64,000 nt of DNA from Pseudomonas agarici (GCF_900109755.1 NZ_FOAR01000010.1:1-64000); one strand, 5' to 3'; counted from the stretch's first letter, positions 17,189 to 26,103 are shown. Notes: generated from the sequence alone by a model not told the origin. Program-made: numbers and translations.

Positions 17189-18073
17189 GTGTCCAGAGGT
17201 ATTGTTTTATCGGTCTTGGCATCCTGCCTGTTCGCCATCCTGTATTTCTACACCGCCTCGCTCGAGCCGCTCAATGGCGAGGACATCTTCGGCTGGCGCA
17301 TGCTGCTGACTGTGCCGTGCCTGACGGTGTTCATGTGGCTGTCCGGTGACTGGAAAGTGGTGCCCACGATCTTTATCCGCATTCGCCGACAACCGATATT
17401 GTTGGCCAAGCTACTGCTGTCCTCGGCGATGCTCGGCGTACAGCTCTGGATATTTCTCTGGGCACCGCTCAACGGCCACAGCCTCGACGTGTCCCTGGGT
17501 TATTTCCTGCTGCCGCTGACCATGGTGCTGACCGGACGCATCGTCTACGGCGAGCGTCTGTCGCGGCTGCAGACCATTGCCGCCCTGCTCGCCTGCAGCG
17601 GCGTGCTCAACGAGTTGTACCAGGCGGGCAGTTTCTCCTGGACCACCTTGCTGGTTGCCCTCGGCTATCCGGTGTACTTCGTGCTGCGCCGGCGCAATGG
17701 CACCGATAACCTGGGCGGCTTATGGTTCGACATGGCCTTGATGTTGCCGGTGGCCTGGTGGTTCGTGCAATACGGCGAACAAGGTTTTGCCGTGCTCGAC
17801 CGGCGACCTGCGCTGTATGGGTTGATTCCACTGTTGGGGGTGATCAGCGCGGCGGCATTGATCTGTTACCTGTTGGCCAGCCGTATGCTGGCTTTTGGTT
17901 TGTTCGGCCTGCTGGGGTACGTCGAACCGATCCTGCTGGTGATCGTCGCCTTGCTGCTGGGCGAAAGCATCCGGTCATGGGAATGGCTGACCTATAGCCT
18001 GATCTGGCTGGCGGTACTGGTATTGGTGCTTGAAGGCGTGAAACGCGTGCTGGAACAGCGCCGGGCCTTATGA
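17189..18073 (+). CDS. rarD: RarD-type EamA-family permease
   Basis: A 294-residue inner-membrane protein with about ten hydrophobic segments. It opens with VLSVLASCLFAILYFYTASLEPL and contains FGWRMLLTVP, which matches RarD proteins of the drug/metabolite transporter superfamily. The start is GTG, preceded by GAGG. RarD proteins are named after a chloramphenicol-sensitivity phenotype, but their physiological substrate is not settled. A perfect hairpin lies 35 bp after the stop, and an interspersed repeat then separates the gene from the convergent rhodanese fusion. Confidence 0.85.
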   Translation: MSRGIVLSVLASCLFAILYFYTASLEPLNGEDIFGWRMLLTVPCLTVFMWLSGDWKVVPTIFIRIRRQPILLAKLLLSSAMLGVQLWIFLWAPLNGHSLDVSLGYFLLPLTMVLTGRIVYGERLSRLQTIAALLACSGVLNELYQAGSFSWTTLLVALGYPVYFVLRRRNGTDNLGGLWFDMALMLPVAWWFVQYGEQGFAVLDRRPALYGLIPLLGVISAAALICYLLASRMLAFGLFGLLGYVEPILLVIVALLLGESIRSWEWLTYSLIWLAVLVLVLEGVKRVLEQRRAL

Positions 18074-18108
18074 CGGGCCCAGGACGTTTCACCGTGGAGG
18101 TAGGCCAG

Positions 18109-18134
18109 CCCGAGGGATCGTGACTTCCCTCGGG
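18109..18134 (+). terminator. Perfect 9-bp hairpin after rarD
   Basis: CCCGAGGGA and TCCCTCGGG pair around an 8-nt loop, 35 bp past the rarD stop. No long T-tract follows. It is a likely transcription terminator for rarD. Confidence 0.6.
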
Positions 18135-18137
18135 AGG

Positions 18138-18302
18138 CTAGTGGCCTGTACGGTGAGTTCGCCAGCTCGAGTTCGGATGCCACACGTCCATGGCCAAGAC
18201 GCTATGACGAGTCATCGACGGGCTATGGCGAGCAATAGCAGCGCCGGCCAGGGGTGGGTGGCGCCGGCATTGACTCATAGAACGCGTCACGCAGGCCACT
18301 AG
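18138..18302 (-). repeat. 165-bp interspersed element with inverted ends (copy 1)
   Basis: Begins CTAGTGGCCTGT and ends CAGGCCACTAG, so the termini form an inverted repeat of about 11 bp. Its reverse complement aligns closely and without large gaps to 26100-26264, including a shared block around GGCATCCGAACT and GCGAACTCACCGTACAGG. It contains no open frame of note and ends 2 bp past the stop of the rhodanese fusion gene. Size and structure suggest a MITE-like or REP-derived element; I cannot name its family. Confidence 0.85.
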
Positions 18303-18304
18303 GC

Positions 18305-21046
18305 TCAGAGGGCGGCGAAGCCGCGTTGCAGATCCTCAATCAGCGAGGCGACCGCTTCCAGCCCGATATGCAGACGGATCACCGGGTGGCGCGACGGCAC
18401 CGGGAACTGGCGATCGTCCAGATCCGCCAGCGTCACCAGGCTTTCATAACCCCCCCATGACGCCCCCAACCCGAACAGCTTCAAGGCGCCGATAAAGCGC
18501 TCGGCCTGCCGAGGGTCGGCCTCGGCGAACTCAAACGACAGCAACCCGTTGCTGCCGTTGAAATCGCGCCGCCAGAGCTGATGCCCAGGGTGCTCCGCCA
18601 ACGCCGGATGGAACACCTGCCGGACCTGCGGTTGCGCCTGTAACCAGCGGGCAATCTCCAGGCCCTGGCGCTGGTGTACTTGCAGCCGCGCCGCCAGGGT
18701 TCGCGCACCGCGTAGCACCAGGAAGGCATCGTCGGGACTGACCGTGTTGCCAAAGCTGTCGCTCATCCGCGCCAACGGCTGCCAGGCGGCCTCGCTAGTG
18801 CAGACGCTGCCCATCACCACATCGCTGTGACCGGCCAGATACTTGGTCAGCGCCATGATCGAGATATCCGCACCCAGCGCCAACGGTCGATACTGGTACG
18901 CCGAACCCCAGGTGTTGTCGACTGCCACCAGGATATTGCGGGGTTTGCACAAAGCGACAATTGCCGGCAAATCGCTCAGTTCGTACAGCAACGAACCCGG
19001 CACCTCACAATAGACCATCCGCGTGGTGGCGCGCAGCCTGGATTGGAGATCGCGGCCATCCGCCGGAAAGTACTCGACATCGATACCGAAGGGACCGAGA
19101 AATTCCTTCGCCAGCCGGCGTACCGGCCCGTACACACCATCGGTAATCAATACATGATCACCCGGTCGCAGGTACGCCAGCAGCGTCTGCGCTACCGCCG
19201 CCAGGCCGGTGCTGAACAGCCGCGTGCGATAACCGCCTTCCAGCTCGGTCACCAGGTCTTCCAGGGCAAAGGCCGTCGGATTGCCACGGGCACCGTAGCT
19301 CAGCACCCGTTCGCTGTCGCGCCGGGTGCGGGCGTCGAGCATCTGTGCCAGATTGTCGAACAACACGGTGCTCAGGCGCGTCACCGGCACGTTTACCGCC
19401 CGAGCGCCGCTGCCATTGCAGGTCCGCGCGGCGTGCACCAGGCGAGTTCGCACATCGACCGGCGCGGTCGCCGGTGGCACTGGATTCAGACTGGCAATCT
19501 CGGCCTCGGTCATCTGCCCCAACAGACCGATTTCCCAAGCCAGGTACTGGCGTGCCGCGTCCTTGTTAACGGAGTGCCGGTCGTGGGTGAAGAACAGGTA
19601 GTCGATGCAATGCTCATCAGGCAAAGCCGAGGTGTCCTTCACCAGTTTCAGGCCGGCCTCTTCCCAGGACTTGATATCTCCTGCCAGCACTCGTGCCTGG
19701 GCGCGCTGGGCCGGCGGCAATTCCAGCAACGCCAACTGCGCGACCGCCCGGTCTGCAACGACAAGCACCAGTGGCCGCGTTTCATTCGCCACCTGAGCGG
19801 CCAGCAAAGGTCGGATCGACCATTGCGAGCCAGCCAGATGGCTCTCGCGGAAGGTCATGCTCGGACGCAGGTCGATCAGCGCCACGCGCTCTTGGGCCAA
19901 GGCCCGCGACAAGCTTGTCGCGTCGAGGGTGGGCAGTTCGGAGAATGGCGGCGAAGTCGGCACCGGCAAACTCAGGTCGCTGTGCAGGCCTTCCTCAAGG
20001 ACCCGCGCATCGTGACCTAATTGACGCAACCAACTGGCAACAACCGGCGCGCGCACGCCATCGTCGTCGAACACCACGACCCGCGCCCCGCGCACACCGA
20101 GATACAGGTCGGTGTCCTGGATCAACTGGCCACCCGGTGTATGTTGCGCACCGGGCAGACTGCCCAGAGCAAACTCTTCGGCACTGCGCACATCGCAGAG
20201 AAACAGGCTGTCCTCGGTGCTTTCGGCCCAGGCACGAACCTGCACCGCTGTCACGCTCGGCACGCCGACGCGAAGCGCCAGTTGCCGGGCCGCTTCGCGC
20301 TGCTGCTCAAGCTTAGCCGGCGGCGCCTCGTCGCGATAACGCCGAGTGCTGCCATGTTCCAATTGCAAGTCGGCGAGAAACCAGCCCTGGGTGCCGTTTT
20401 CCAAGGCATAGACCGGGTTCTTCACGCCCAAGTTGATCAGCGTCTGCGCGCCGATAATGCTGCGGGTACGACCGGCACAGTTGATCACTATCGGCGTCGT
20501 CTCGTCCGGTACCAGGTCGTGCAGGCGATAACTCAGTTCGCCGTTCGGGCAGCAAATCGAACCGGGAATGGTCATCTGCAGGTATTCGCCGAATGGCCGA
20601 CCGTCGAGCAGCACCACAGGCTTACCCTCGGCTTGCCAGGAAGCCAGTTCGCCTGCGCTGATATGCGGCGTATGGCAGACTTCCTCGACCCGTTCGCCAA
20701 ACGCCTTGGACGGTACATGGACTCCCGCGAACAACTGCAAGCCGGCAGCCTGCCAGCCTTCGGCGCCACCTTCGAGGCGATGCACCTGACGGTAGCCAAG
20801 TTCAGCCAACCGCCGTGCCGCCCGTAACGACAGCTCACCGCCGTCCTGGTCATAGATCACCAGGCGTACCGCCAGGTTCGGCGCCAGGCGCCGGGCTTCC
20901 AGCTCCAACCGGCTATAGGGTAGATGAACACCATGAAACAGATGCGCCGAGCCGTACTGGCCGTACTCGCGAACGTCGAACAGGGCAATTTCCCGGCCAT
21001 CGAACAACCACGTCTGTAACTGCACCGGAGTCACGGTTGTGCTCAT
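18305..21046 (-). CDS. Four-rhodanese / PLP-dependent C-S lyase fusion protein
   Basis: About 913 residues. I chose the ATG at 21046 (MSTTVTP), preceded by AAGGCG; an alternative ATG ten codons earlier overlaps the dioxygenase stop. Four rhodanese-like domains lie near 6-105, 130-235, 265-365 and 375-470. Only the second has the catalytic cysteine (Cys190, INCAGRTR). The corresponding loops of domains 1 and 3 read YDQDGG and FDDDGV, and domain 4 reads VADRAV. The C-terminal third (540-913) is a Cys/Met-metabolism PLP enzyme with ARGNPTAFALEDL, VAVDNTWGS and the Schiff-base lysine at about 735 in LTKYLAGHSD. The combination suggests C-S bond cleavage with sulfane sulfur passed to the rhodanese. 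It closes an operon with a thiol dioxygenase and an ABC importer. Confidence 0.85.
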   Translation of the reverse strand: MSTTVTPVQLQTWLFDGREIALFDVREYGQYGSAHLFHGVHLPYSRLELEARRLAPNLAVRLVIYDQDGGELSLRAARRLAELGYRQVHRLEGGAEGWQAAGLQLFAGVHVPSKAFGERVEEVCHTPHISAGELASWQAEGKPVVLLDGRPFGEYLQMTIPGSICCPNGELSYRLHDLVPDETTPIVINCAGRTRSIIGAQTLINLGVKNPVYALENGTQGWFLADLQLEHGSTRRYRDEAPPAKLEQQREAARQLALRVGVPSVTAVQVRAWAESTEDSLFLCDVRSAEEFALGSLPGAQHTPGGQLIQDTDLYLGVRGARVVVFDDDGVRAPVVASWLRQLGHDARVLEEGLHSDLSLPVPTSPPFSELPTLDATSLSRALAQERVALIDLRPSMTFRESHLAGSQWSIRPLLAAQVANETRPLVLVVADRAVAQLALLELPPAQRAQARVLAGDIKSWEEAGLKLVKDTSALPDEHCIDYLFFTHDRHSVNKDAARQYLAWEIGLLGQMTEAEIASLNPVPPATAPVDVRTRLVHAARTCNGSGARAVNVPVTRLSTVLFDNLAQMLDARTRRDSERVLSYGARGNPTAFALEDLVTELEGGYRTRLFSTGLAAVAQTLLAYLRPGDHVLITDGVYGPVRRLAKEFLGPFGIDVEYFPADGRDLQSRLRATTRMVYCEVPGSLLYELSDLPAIVALCKPRNILVAVDNTWGSAYQYRPLALGADISIMALTKYLAGHSDVVMGSVCTSEAAWQPLARMSDSFGNTVSPDDAFLVLRGARTLAARLQVHQRQGLEIARWLQAQPQVRQVFHPALAEHPGHQLWRRDFNGSNGLLSFEFAEADPRQAERFIGALKLFGLGASWGGYESLVTLADLDDRQFPVPSRHPVIRLHIGLEAVASLIEDLQRGFAAL

Positions 21047-21072
21047 AAAAGCTTCGCCTTGGGATAAAGAAG

Positions 21073-21693
21073 TCATTCCAACACCAATTCACGAGCACGA
21101 GCATAGGCATTGATCGAGGGCGTCATCTGCGACTTGTTGTAGTTGAGGACAGTACCATCGTCGCGCACGCCGTAACGGCCCTCCAGGGACTCCAACGGAC
21201 GGCCATAGAGATGGAAGTGCAAGGTTGCCTGTTCGCCATCGACACGGATGCTGTGCAGGTCTTCGCCGAGGAAAGCAATCGACGTGCCGGGCTGCACCAC
21301 CACTTCACGTTCCAGCTCCAGCACCGCGTGTTGCGGGTCGGCGCCGTCGTCGCGGCGGACATAGACGCGGTTCAGCTCCTGGCCTTCGACGGCGCTGATC
21401 ACCGCCCACGTCTCATGGTTGTGGGCGATGGTGTTCTTGCCCGGTAGCAACGAGTTGAGGTACAGAGTGGGGGTGTCGCCATCGTCGTTCAGGCGGTAGC
21501 GGAACGCGCTATCGCCCTCGCCCACCACCGGCGCCGGAAAGTTTTCGAAATTGAACAGCTCACGGCGTTCGGCCAGCGCTTCCAGTAAAACGATGATTTC
21601 TTCCAGTGCCGCGCGATCGACGCCGCGCTGATGGATGGCGCGGATCTTCACCAGGAAAGATTCGATCACGTCGGTGCGTTCGGTGGTGCTCAT
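21073..21693 (-). CDS. Cysteine dioxygenase-family thiol dioxygenase
   Basis: A cupin of 206 residues; the start at 21693 (MSTTERTDV) follows AAGGAGC, whereas a start nine codons earlier has no such site. The iron ligands of the family are visible: HNHETW gives two histidines and DLHSIR the third. Family members oxidise a thiol to a sulfinate with O2 and non-haem iron. Pseudomonas has both cysteine and 3-mercaptopropionate dioxygenases in this family, and residues at the metal site alone do not let me choose. The neighbouring rhodanese gene resembles the P. aeruginosa arrangement around its 3-mercaptopropionate dioxygenase, as I recall it. It sits between the rhodanese fusion and the importer ATPase, in one transcription unit. 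Confidence 0.8.
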   Translation of the reverse strand: MSTTERTDVIESFLVKIRAIHQRGVDRAALEEIIVLLEALAERRELFNFENFPAPVVGEGDSAFRYRLNDDGDTPTLYLNSLLPGKNTIAHNHETWAVISAVEGQELNRVYVRRDDGADPQHAVLELEREVVVQPGTSIAFLGEDLHSIRVDGEQATLHFHLYGRPLESLEGRYGVRDDGTVLNYNKSQMTPSINAYARARELVLE

Positions 21694-21722
21694 GGGCAAG
21701 CTCCTTATCAGGTGAATCACGA

Positions 21723-22544
21723 TCAGATGGACAGGCTCAATGGACTGATATTGCTCAGCCGGAACGGGTCGGCCTGCGTCGGGCGGCGGTGGACGTCGCC
21801 CAGGGCATGCCGGAGGAATTCGCGGGTGCGCTCGCTACGTGGTTGCTGGAAAATCTGGTAGGCACTGCCGGACTCGACGATCCGACCGTTCTCGGTGAAA
21901 TACACCACGTCACTGATGTCCTCGGCGAAACGCATTTCATGGGTCACCAACACGCAGGTCATGCCTTCCTCGGTCAGCTCGCGAATCACTGTCAGCACTT
22001 CGCCAACGGTTTCCGGGTCGAGGGCCGAGGTCACTTCATCGAACAGGATCAGTTCCGGGCGCATCGCCAGCGCCCGAGCAATCGCTACCCGTTGCTGTTG
22101 GCCACCGGACAACTGGCCGGGAAAGGCCTCGGCCTTGTGCTCCATGCGTACTTTGGCCAGCAACCGGCGGGCTGGCGGCTCAGCTTCGGCGCGGCTACGC
22201 CCAAGCACCTTGCAGGGACCGACCAACAGGTTTTCCAGCACCGACAAGTGCGGGAACAGGTTGTATTGCTGGAACACGAAGCCGACCCGCTTACGCAGCT
22301 CGATCAACTCAGCTTCACGGCGCAATAGGTGGACCTCGGTGCCGCCGACACGGATGCTGCCGCGCAGCGGCTTGAGCAGCCCGGTGATACAGCGCAGGAT
22401 AGTCGATTTACCCGAACCGGACGGGCCGATGATCGACACCGCCTGGCCGCGCTGGATATCCAGGTCGATACCCTTAAGCACCCGGTTGGTACCAAACGAG
22501 AGGTGCAGATCACGCAGACTGGCGAGCGTTTCAGTAGAAGGCAT
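21723..22544 (-). CDS. Amino-acid ABC transporter ATP-binding protein
   Basis: A 273-residue ATPase of the polar amino-acid uptake family. Walker A is GPSGSGKST, the Q-loop region reads VFQQYNLFPHLSV, the signature is LSGGQQQRVAIARA, and Walker B with catalytic Glu is LILFDEVTSALDPE. The switch His is in VTHEMRF. The start overlaps the permease gene upstream by 14 bp. Together with two permeases and a binding protein it forms a complete importer. Given the thiol dioxygenase and C-S lyase in the same operon, a sulfur amino acid such as cystine or a mercapto acid is the likely cargo (inference). Confidence 0.9.
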   Translation of the reverse strand: MPSTETLASLRDLHLSFGTNRVLKGIDLDIQRGQAVSIIGPSGSGKSTILRCITGLLKPLRGSIRVGGTEVHLLRREAELIELRKRVGFVFQQYNLFPHLSVLENLLVGPCKVLGRSRAEAEPPARRLLAKVRMEHKAEAFPGQLSGGQQQRVAIARALAMRPELILFDEVTSALDPETVGEVLTVIRELTEEGMTCVLVTHEMRFAEDISDVVYFTENGRIVESGSAYQIFQQPRSERTREFLRHALGDVHRRPTQADPFRLSNISPLSLSI

Positions 22545-23220
22545 AACGTCGCTCCAGGCGTTGGGTCAGACGGGAAATCGGGTAGCAATAGGCGAAGAAC
22601 AACGCCAGCACGCTGAAGTAGATCAACACGGTGAAGCCGCTGCGGTTGACGGTGTTGCTGGCGATCTGCGCAGTATCGATCAGGTCATGCACGCCCACCA
22701 GCGAAGCCAGGGCGGTGCCCATGGTGATCACCGCATAGAGGTTCATCCATGGCGGTAGCATGCGCTTGAAACACTGCGGCAGGATGATCGAACAAAATAG
22801 CTGGCGGCGACTGAGAGCCAGGGAGCGAGCAGCTTCCCATTGAGTGGCGGGAGTCGAGCTGATTGCCCCGCGAAAGATCTCCGCGACGTTGGCGCTGGTG
22901 GGTAAAGCCAGGCCAATGGTGACTTTCAGCCAGTCGGGAAATGGCAGATAGTGGCTGCCAGCATGGACTTCGAATGGGAACACATAAGTGGTGAAGTAGA
23001 TCAGCACCAGCCACGGGGCATTGCGAAACAACTGCACCCACAACCGCGCCGGCCAGCGCAGCAGGCGCAATGACGACAACCCCAGGGCGCCAATCGGCAG
23101 GCCCACGGCAGAGCCGATGACAATTGCCAGCAAGCTGATCAGGATATTCTGGCCAAAGCCCACCGCCAGCGCCGGGGACCAACGCAGCAACGATTCGATC
23201 ACCGACCATTCAATGGCCAT
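22531..23220 (-). CDS. Amino-acid ABC transporter permease
   Basis: A 229-residue HisM/GlnP-type inner-membrane permease. The family coupling-helix motif appears as EIFRGAISSTPATQWEAARS, followed by LALSRRQLFCSIILPQ. About five hydrophobic segments are visible. It overlaps the second permease gene by 11 bp and the ATPase gene by 14 bp, a tightly coupled arrangement. It should form a heterodimer with the product of 23210-23932. Confidence 0.88.
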   Translation of the reverse strand: MAIEWSVIESLLRWSPALAVGFGQNILISLLAIVIGSAVGLPIGALGLSSLRLLRWPARLWVQLFRNAPWLVLIYFTTYVFPFEVHAGSHYLPFPDWLKVTIGLALPTSANVAEIFRGAISSTPATQWEAARSLALSRRQLFCSIILPQCFKRMLPPWMNLYAVITMGTALASLVGVHDLIDTAQIASNTVNRSGFTVLIYFSVLALFFAYCYPISRLTQRLERRYAFY

Positions 23221-23932
23221 AGCCAGGCATCCTCAGGCGCGCTTCAAGGTAGCGGCCGACACAATTGACGATAAAACTCAGCAGGCCGAAAAAGCTCAGG
23301 ATCAGCAGCATCAGCTCCAGCACGTTGTCGCTCTGAGTCCAGATCATGATCGAGGCGTAGGTGATGTCACCGACGGCAATGGCCGAGGCCACGGCGGTCA
23401 TCTTCACCAGATCGATCAGGTTGTTGACCAGCGACGGCAAGGCAAAACGCAGGGCCAGCGGCAGTTGCACATTCCACAGCAACTGCCAGCGGCTGAAGGC
23501 CAGGGAGCTGGCGGCCTCCAAGGTCACCACCGGTACCGCCTCGACGCCGGCCCGCAGGGCTTCAGCGTGAAACGCGCCTTTGTGCAGGGAAATCACGATC
23601 ACCACCCAGGCGAACGGCGTCAACGGGTTAGCGGCGCCGACGGCCTGGGTCAGCAGCATGTTCAGCACCAGGAACGCGCAGTACAGCTGTACCAGCGTCG
23701 GTGTGTTGCGGGTCACTTCGACAAAGACTCGTGCCGGCCACGCCAGCCAGCGATGGCCGCTGGTGAGCATCGCCGCCAAAGCCAGTCCCGCCAGCAGGCT
23801 GCCGATAATGGCCAACAGGCAGAGCAAAACGGTGGTCCAAGCGCCATTGACCAAACTGCCGCGCTGATAGGCATCCAGCAGGAAGCCATAATTGAGGCTC
23901 AGGTGCCCGGCCCATTGCACAAAGCGCTCCAT
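23210..23932 (-). CDS. Amino-acid ABC transporter permease
   Basis: A 240-residue permease of the HisMQ family. VFVEVTRNTPTLVQLYCAF is the conserved segment near the second helix, and HAEALRAGVEAVPVVTLEAA is the EAA-type loop that contacts the ATPase. The ATG is preceded by GAGGACC and overlaps the stop of a 34-codon frame (TGATG). It is the first permease of the importer. Confidence 0.88.
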   Translation of the reverse strand: MERFVQWAGHLSLNYGFLLDAYQRGSLVNGAWTTVLLCLLAIIGSLLAGLALAAMLTSGHRWLAWPARVFVEVTRNTPTLVQLYCAFLVLNMLLTQAVGAANPLTPFAWVVIVISLHKGAFHAEALRAGVEAVPVVTLEAASSLAFSRWQLLWNVQLPLALRFALPSLVNNLIDLVKMTAVASAIAVGDITYASIMIWTQSDNVLELMLLILSFFGLLSFIVNCVGRYLEARLRMPGYGH

Positions 23933-24036
23933 CAGCCGTGGTCCTCGACTCGCCCGACACAGGCATCGACGATACCGGCCAACAGAGAGTCTGGCCGGCT
24001 GATCTCGGCGCGAGCCGGAGGTAGATATTTGAGCAT
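23932..24036 (-). CDS. Possible 34-residue leader or small protein
   Basis: A short frame beginning MLKYLPPARAEIS and ending RVEDHG. It has AAGGA 8 nt before its ATG, and its TGA overlaps the permease ATG (TGATG), so it looks translationally coupled to the transporter gene. It has no hydrophobic segment. It could be a real microprotein, a coupling leader or chance. Conservation in relatives would decide. Confidence 0.4.
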   Translation of the reverse strand: MLKYLPPARAEISRPDSLLAGIVDACVGRVEDHG

Positions 24037-24168
24037 TGGGAGTGTCCTTGAGAGTTCGCGGGGTGTGGCGACCGTCTTTGCTGGCGCGACCGTCCCCACA
24101 CTGCCTGTGTCAAGCTCTCAACGTGGGGGAAGTGCTTGCCTGAAGAGGCTCGTGGAGCGACAACGGGT

Positions 24169-25002
24169 TCAGCCCTTGAACTGGTTATGCCATTCCACCA
24201 GGGCGGGCGACGCCGGAGTGAGGTGATTGCGCGTCTCGGCCTCGATCAGCCAGCCACTGCGATGCAGCTCCTGGACCACGCCATCCAGGCGTTTCTGGAT
24301 ATCGGTTTGCCCCAGGCGACTCCAAATCACCGACGGCGCCGGATTCAACTCCGGGGTCAGCGCTCGGTAGTCCTTCCACTCGGGATTGTCGGCCAGCAAT
24401 GGGTTGATCAGCGTTGCGTCATGCACAGCCGCCACACAGTTGTTGCCACGCAGCGCCAGCAGCGACTCCGAGGAACTCTTGAACGCCTTGAGGTCTACAC
24501 CCAGCTCGCTCAGCGGCTTGACGTAGCTGCTACCCTGGGAGGTGCACACCGGCTGGCCCTTGAGGTCTTCCCAACGGCTGATCTTGCTGTCTTTCGGCAC
24601 CGCAGCGACACCTCCGACCCGGTAGAACGGCGTCGGCACATGCCCCAGCAGGGTATCGCGCTCGGCGGTCCACTCCATGTTGGCGATCAGCAGATCGACC
24701 TTGCCCTGTTGCAGGAACTGCACCCGGTTGGCTGGCAATACCGGGACCAGTTCCACCGGCACATTGAGATCCTTGCCCAGGGCATTGGCCAGGTCGACGT
24801 TGAGGCCCCTGGGGTCCTGTGTGAGCGGGTCGATGGAGCCGAACGGCCCGCCGGATAACAGCACACCGACCACCAGCCGGTGCCGTTGCTGGATCTTGTC
24901 GAGGGTTGCGTCGGCCTGCGCGGATCCGACTACGCCAAAAGCGAGCACCGCGCCCAGTACGGTGGGTAGAAAACGCTGGATCGATGTGCGCGTGAACTGC
25001 AT
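24169..25002 (-). CDS. ABC transporter periplasmic amino-acid-binding protein
   Basis: About 277 residues from the ATG at 25002 (MQFTRTS), preceded by GAGGGG; a longer frame upstream would mask the signal peptide. A Sec signal ends GVVGSAQA. The mature part has the SBP family 3 features DKIQQRHRLVVGV, LTQDPRGLNVDLANALGKDL and IANMEWTAERDTLLG. Bacterial family 3 proteins bind polar amino acids and relatives. It is the first main gene of the minus-strand thiol operon and is divergent from a LysR regulator. Confidence 0.88.
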   Translation of the reverse strand: MQFTRTSIQRFLPTVLGAVLAFGVVGSAQADATLDKIQQRHRLVVGVLLSGGPFGSIDPLTQDPRGLNVDLANALGKDLNVPVELVPVLPANRVQFLQQGKVDLLIANMEWTAERDTLLGHVPTPFYRVGGVAAVPKDSKISRWEDLKGQPVCTSQGSSYVKPLSELGVDLKAFKSSSESLLALRGNNCVAAVHDATLINPLLADNPEWKDYRALTPELNPAPSVIWSRLGQTDIQKRLDGVVQELHRSGWLIEAETRNHLTPASPALVEWHNQFKG

Positions 25003-25245
25003 GGATATCCCCTCGGTGGCGATCGGCGTCTCCCGACCTCGTTGCCCACATGCTAGGGAGCGCTCCATCGGAACGGAAATTCAAATATCTAATATTGTTA
25101 TAACTTTCTAGTTATTAGGTTTTTAAAAAAAAAGACATAAGCCGCATTTATTGGGTCATTTAAATTCAGCAGTAATTTTTTCTCGCCAGATACATAAGAA
25201 TCCGTAATCTATTGAGCATCACCCTTGATATGAATTCGAACCGCC
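25003..25245. promoter_or_regulatory. Divergent promoter region of the thiol-uptake operon and its LysR gene
   Basis: 243 bp between the binding-protein start and the LysR start. The segment 25080-25200 is strikingly AT-rich, with an A-run near 25124 and repeated GTTAT/TTAT elements (GTTATAAC near 25096). This is the layout expected for LysR-controlled divergent promoters, but I could not fix a T-N11-A site with confidence. Confidence 0.5.
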
Positions 25246-26103
25246 ATGCCCTCTACGATCCTGGACCTGGAACTGCTGCGCACCTTCGTCGCGGTAGTCG
25301 ATCATCACAACTTTGCCGAAGCAGGCCAGCACCTGGCCCGCACCCAATCGTCGGTCACCCAGCAAATGCAACGCCTGGAACATCAGGTCGGAATCAGCCT
25401 GTTCCAGAAACAGGGCCGGCAGAAACAACTCACCGAGCCTGGCCGGCAGTTGCTGCGCCACGCCCGGCAGATGCTCTCGCTGAACGATGAAGCACTCAAC
25501 TCAGTGCGCGAGAGCCACCTGAGCGGCGTACTGCGTATTGGCTCACCCCACGATATCGCCGAGACCCTCCTGCCGCCGATCCTCAGCCACATTGCCCGCT
25601 CGGCGCCCCGAGTGCGCCTGGAGATCGATGTGGGACGCAGCCCCTACCTGATGGAGGATCTGCACCGGGGCAAGATCGACATGCTCATCTCCACCCGCGA
25701 GGACTCGCGCCTGCAAGGCTTCGCCCTACGCACCTCACCGGTCTGGTGGATCTGTTCGACGCAGTACCTTCATGTGCCCAGCGAGCCGCTGCCCTTGATC
25801 CTGATCGAGGAACCGAGCATCTATCGGCGTTATGCCCTGGAGGCGCTGGAGCGTGAGGGGATTGCCTGGCGCCAGGCGTATCTGGCGTCAAACCTGATCG
25901 GCATCAAGGCGGCGATTCGCGCCGGGCTCGGGGTGACACCCCGCAGCATGGAGCTGCTGGGACCCGATATGCGCGTACTGGGGGAAAACGACGGTTTGCC
26001 ACGACTTCCGAACATTACCTATTACCTGTGGATCCGTTCCAACACGGTCAACCCGTTGGTACGCCGGGCCTATGATCTGATCCGCACCAGCCAGGGCCTC
26101 TAG
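25246..26103 (+). CDS. LysR-family transcriptional regulator
   Basis: A 285-residue LTTR. The N-terminal helix-turn-helix reads LLRTFVAVVDHHNFAEAGQHLARTQSSVTQQMQRLE, interrupted here only by description: helix 1 at about 9-20 and recognition helix at about 28-44. The effector domain follows from about residue 90. Divergent placement next to the importer/dioxygenase operon makes it the probable regulator of that operon, with a thiol or sulfur amino acid as likely co-inducer (inference). Its stop codon TAG (26101-26103) lies inside the left end of an interspersed repeat, CTAGTGGCC. Confidence 0.88.
   Translation: MPSTILDLELLRTFVAVVDHHNFAEAGQHLARTQSSVTQQMQRLEHQVGISLFQKQGRQKQLTEPGRQLLRHARQMLSLNDEALNSVRESHLSGVLRIGSPHDIAETLLPPILSHIARSAPRVRLEIDVGRSPYLMEDLHRGKIDMLISTREDSRLQGFALRTSPVWWICSTQYLHVPSEPLPLILIEEPSIYRRYALEALEREGIAWRQAYLASNLIGIKAAIRAGLGVTPRSMELLGPDMRVLGENDGLPRLPNITYYLWIRSNTVNPLVRRAYDLIRTSQGL

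Noticed and set aside
18827..20827. Long plus-strand frames opposite the rhodanese/PLP gene
   Set aside because: Antisense shadows rich in Arg, Gln and His; the minus-strand product has clear domains across the whole interval.
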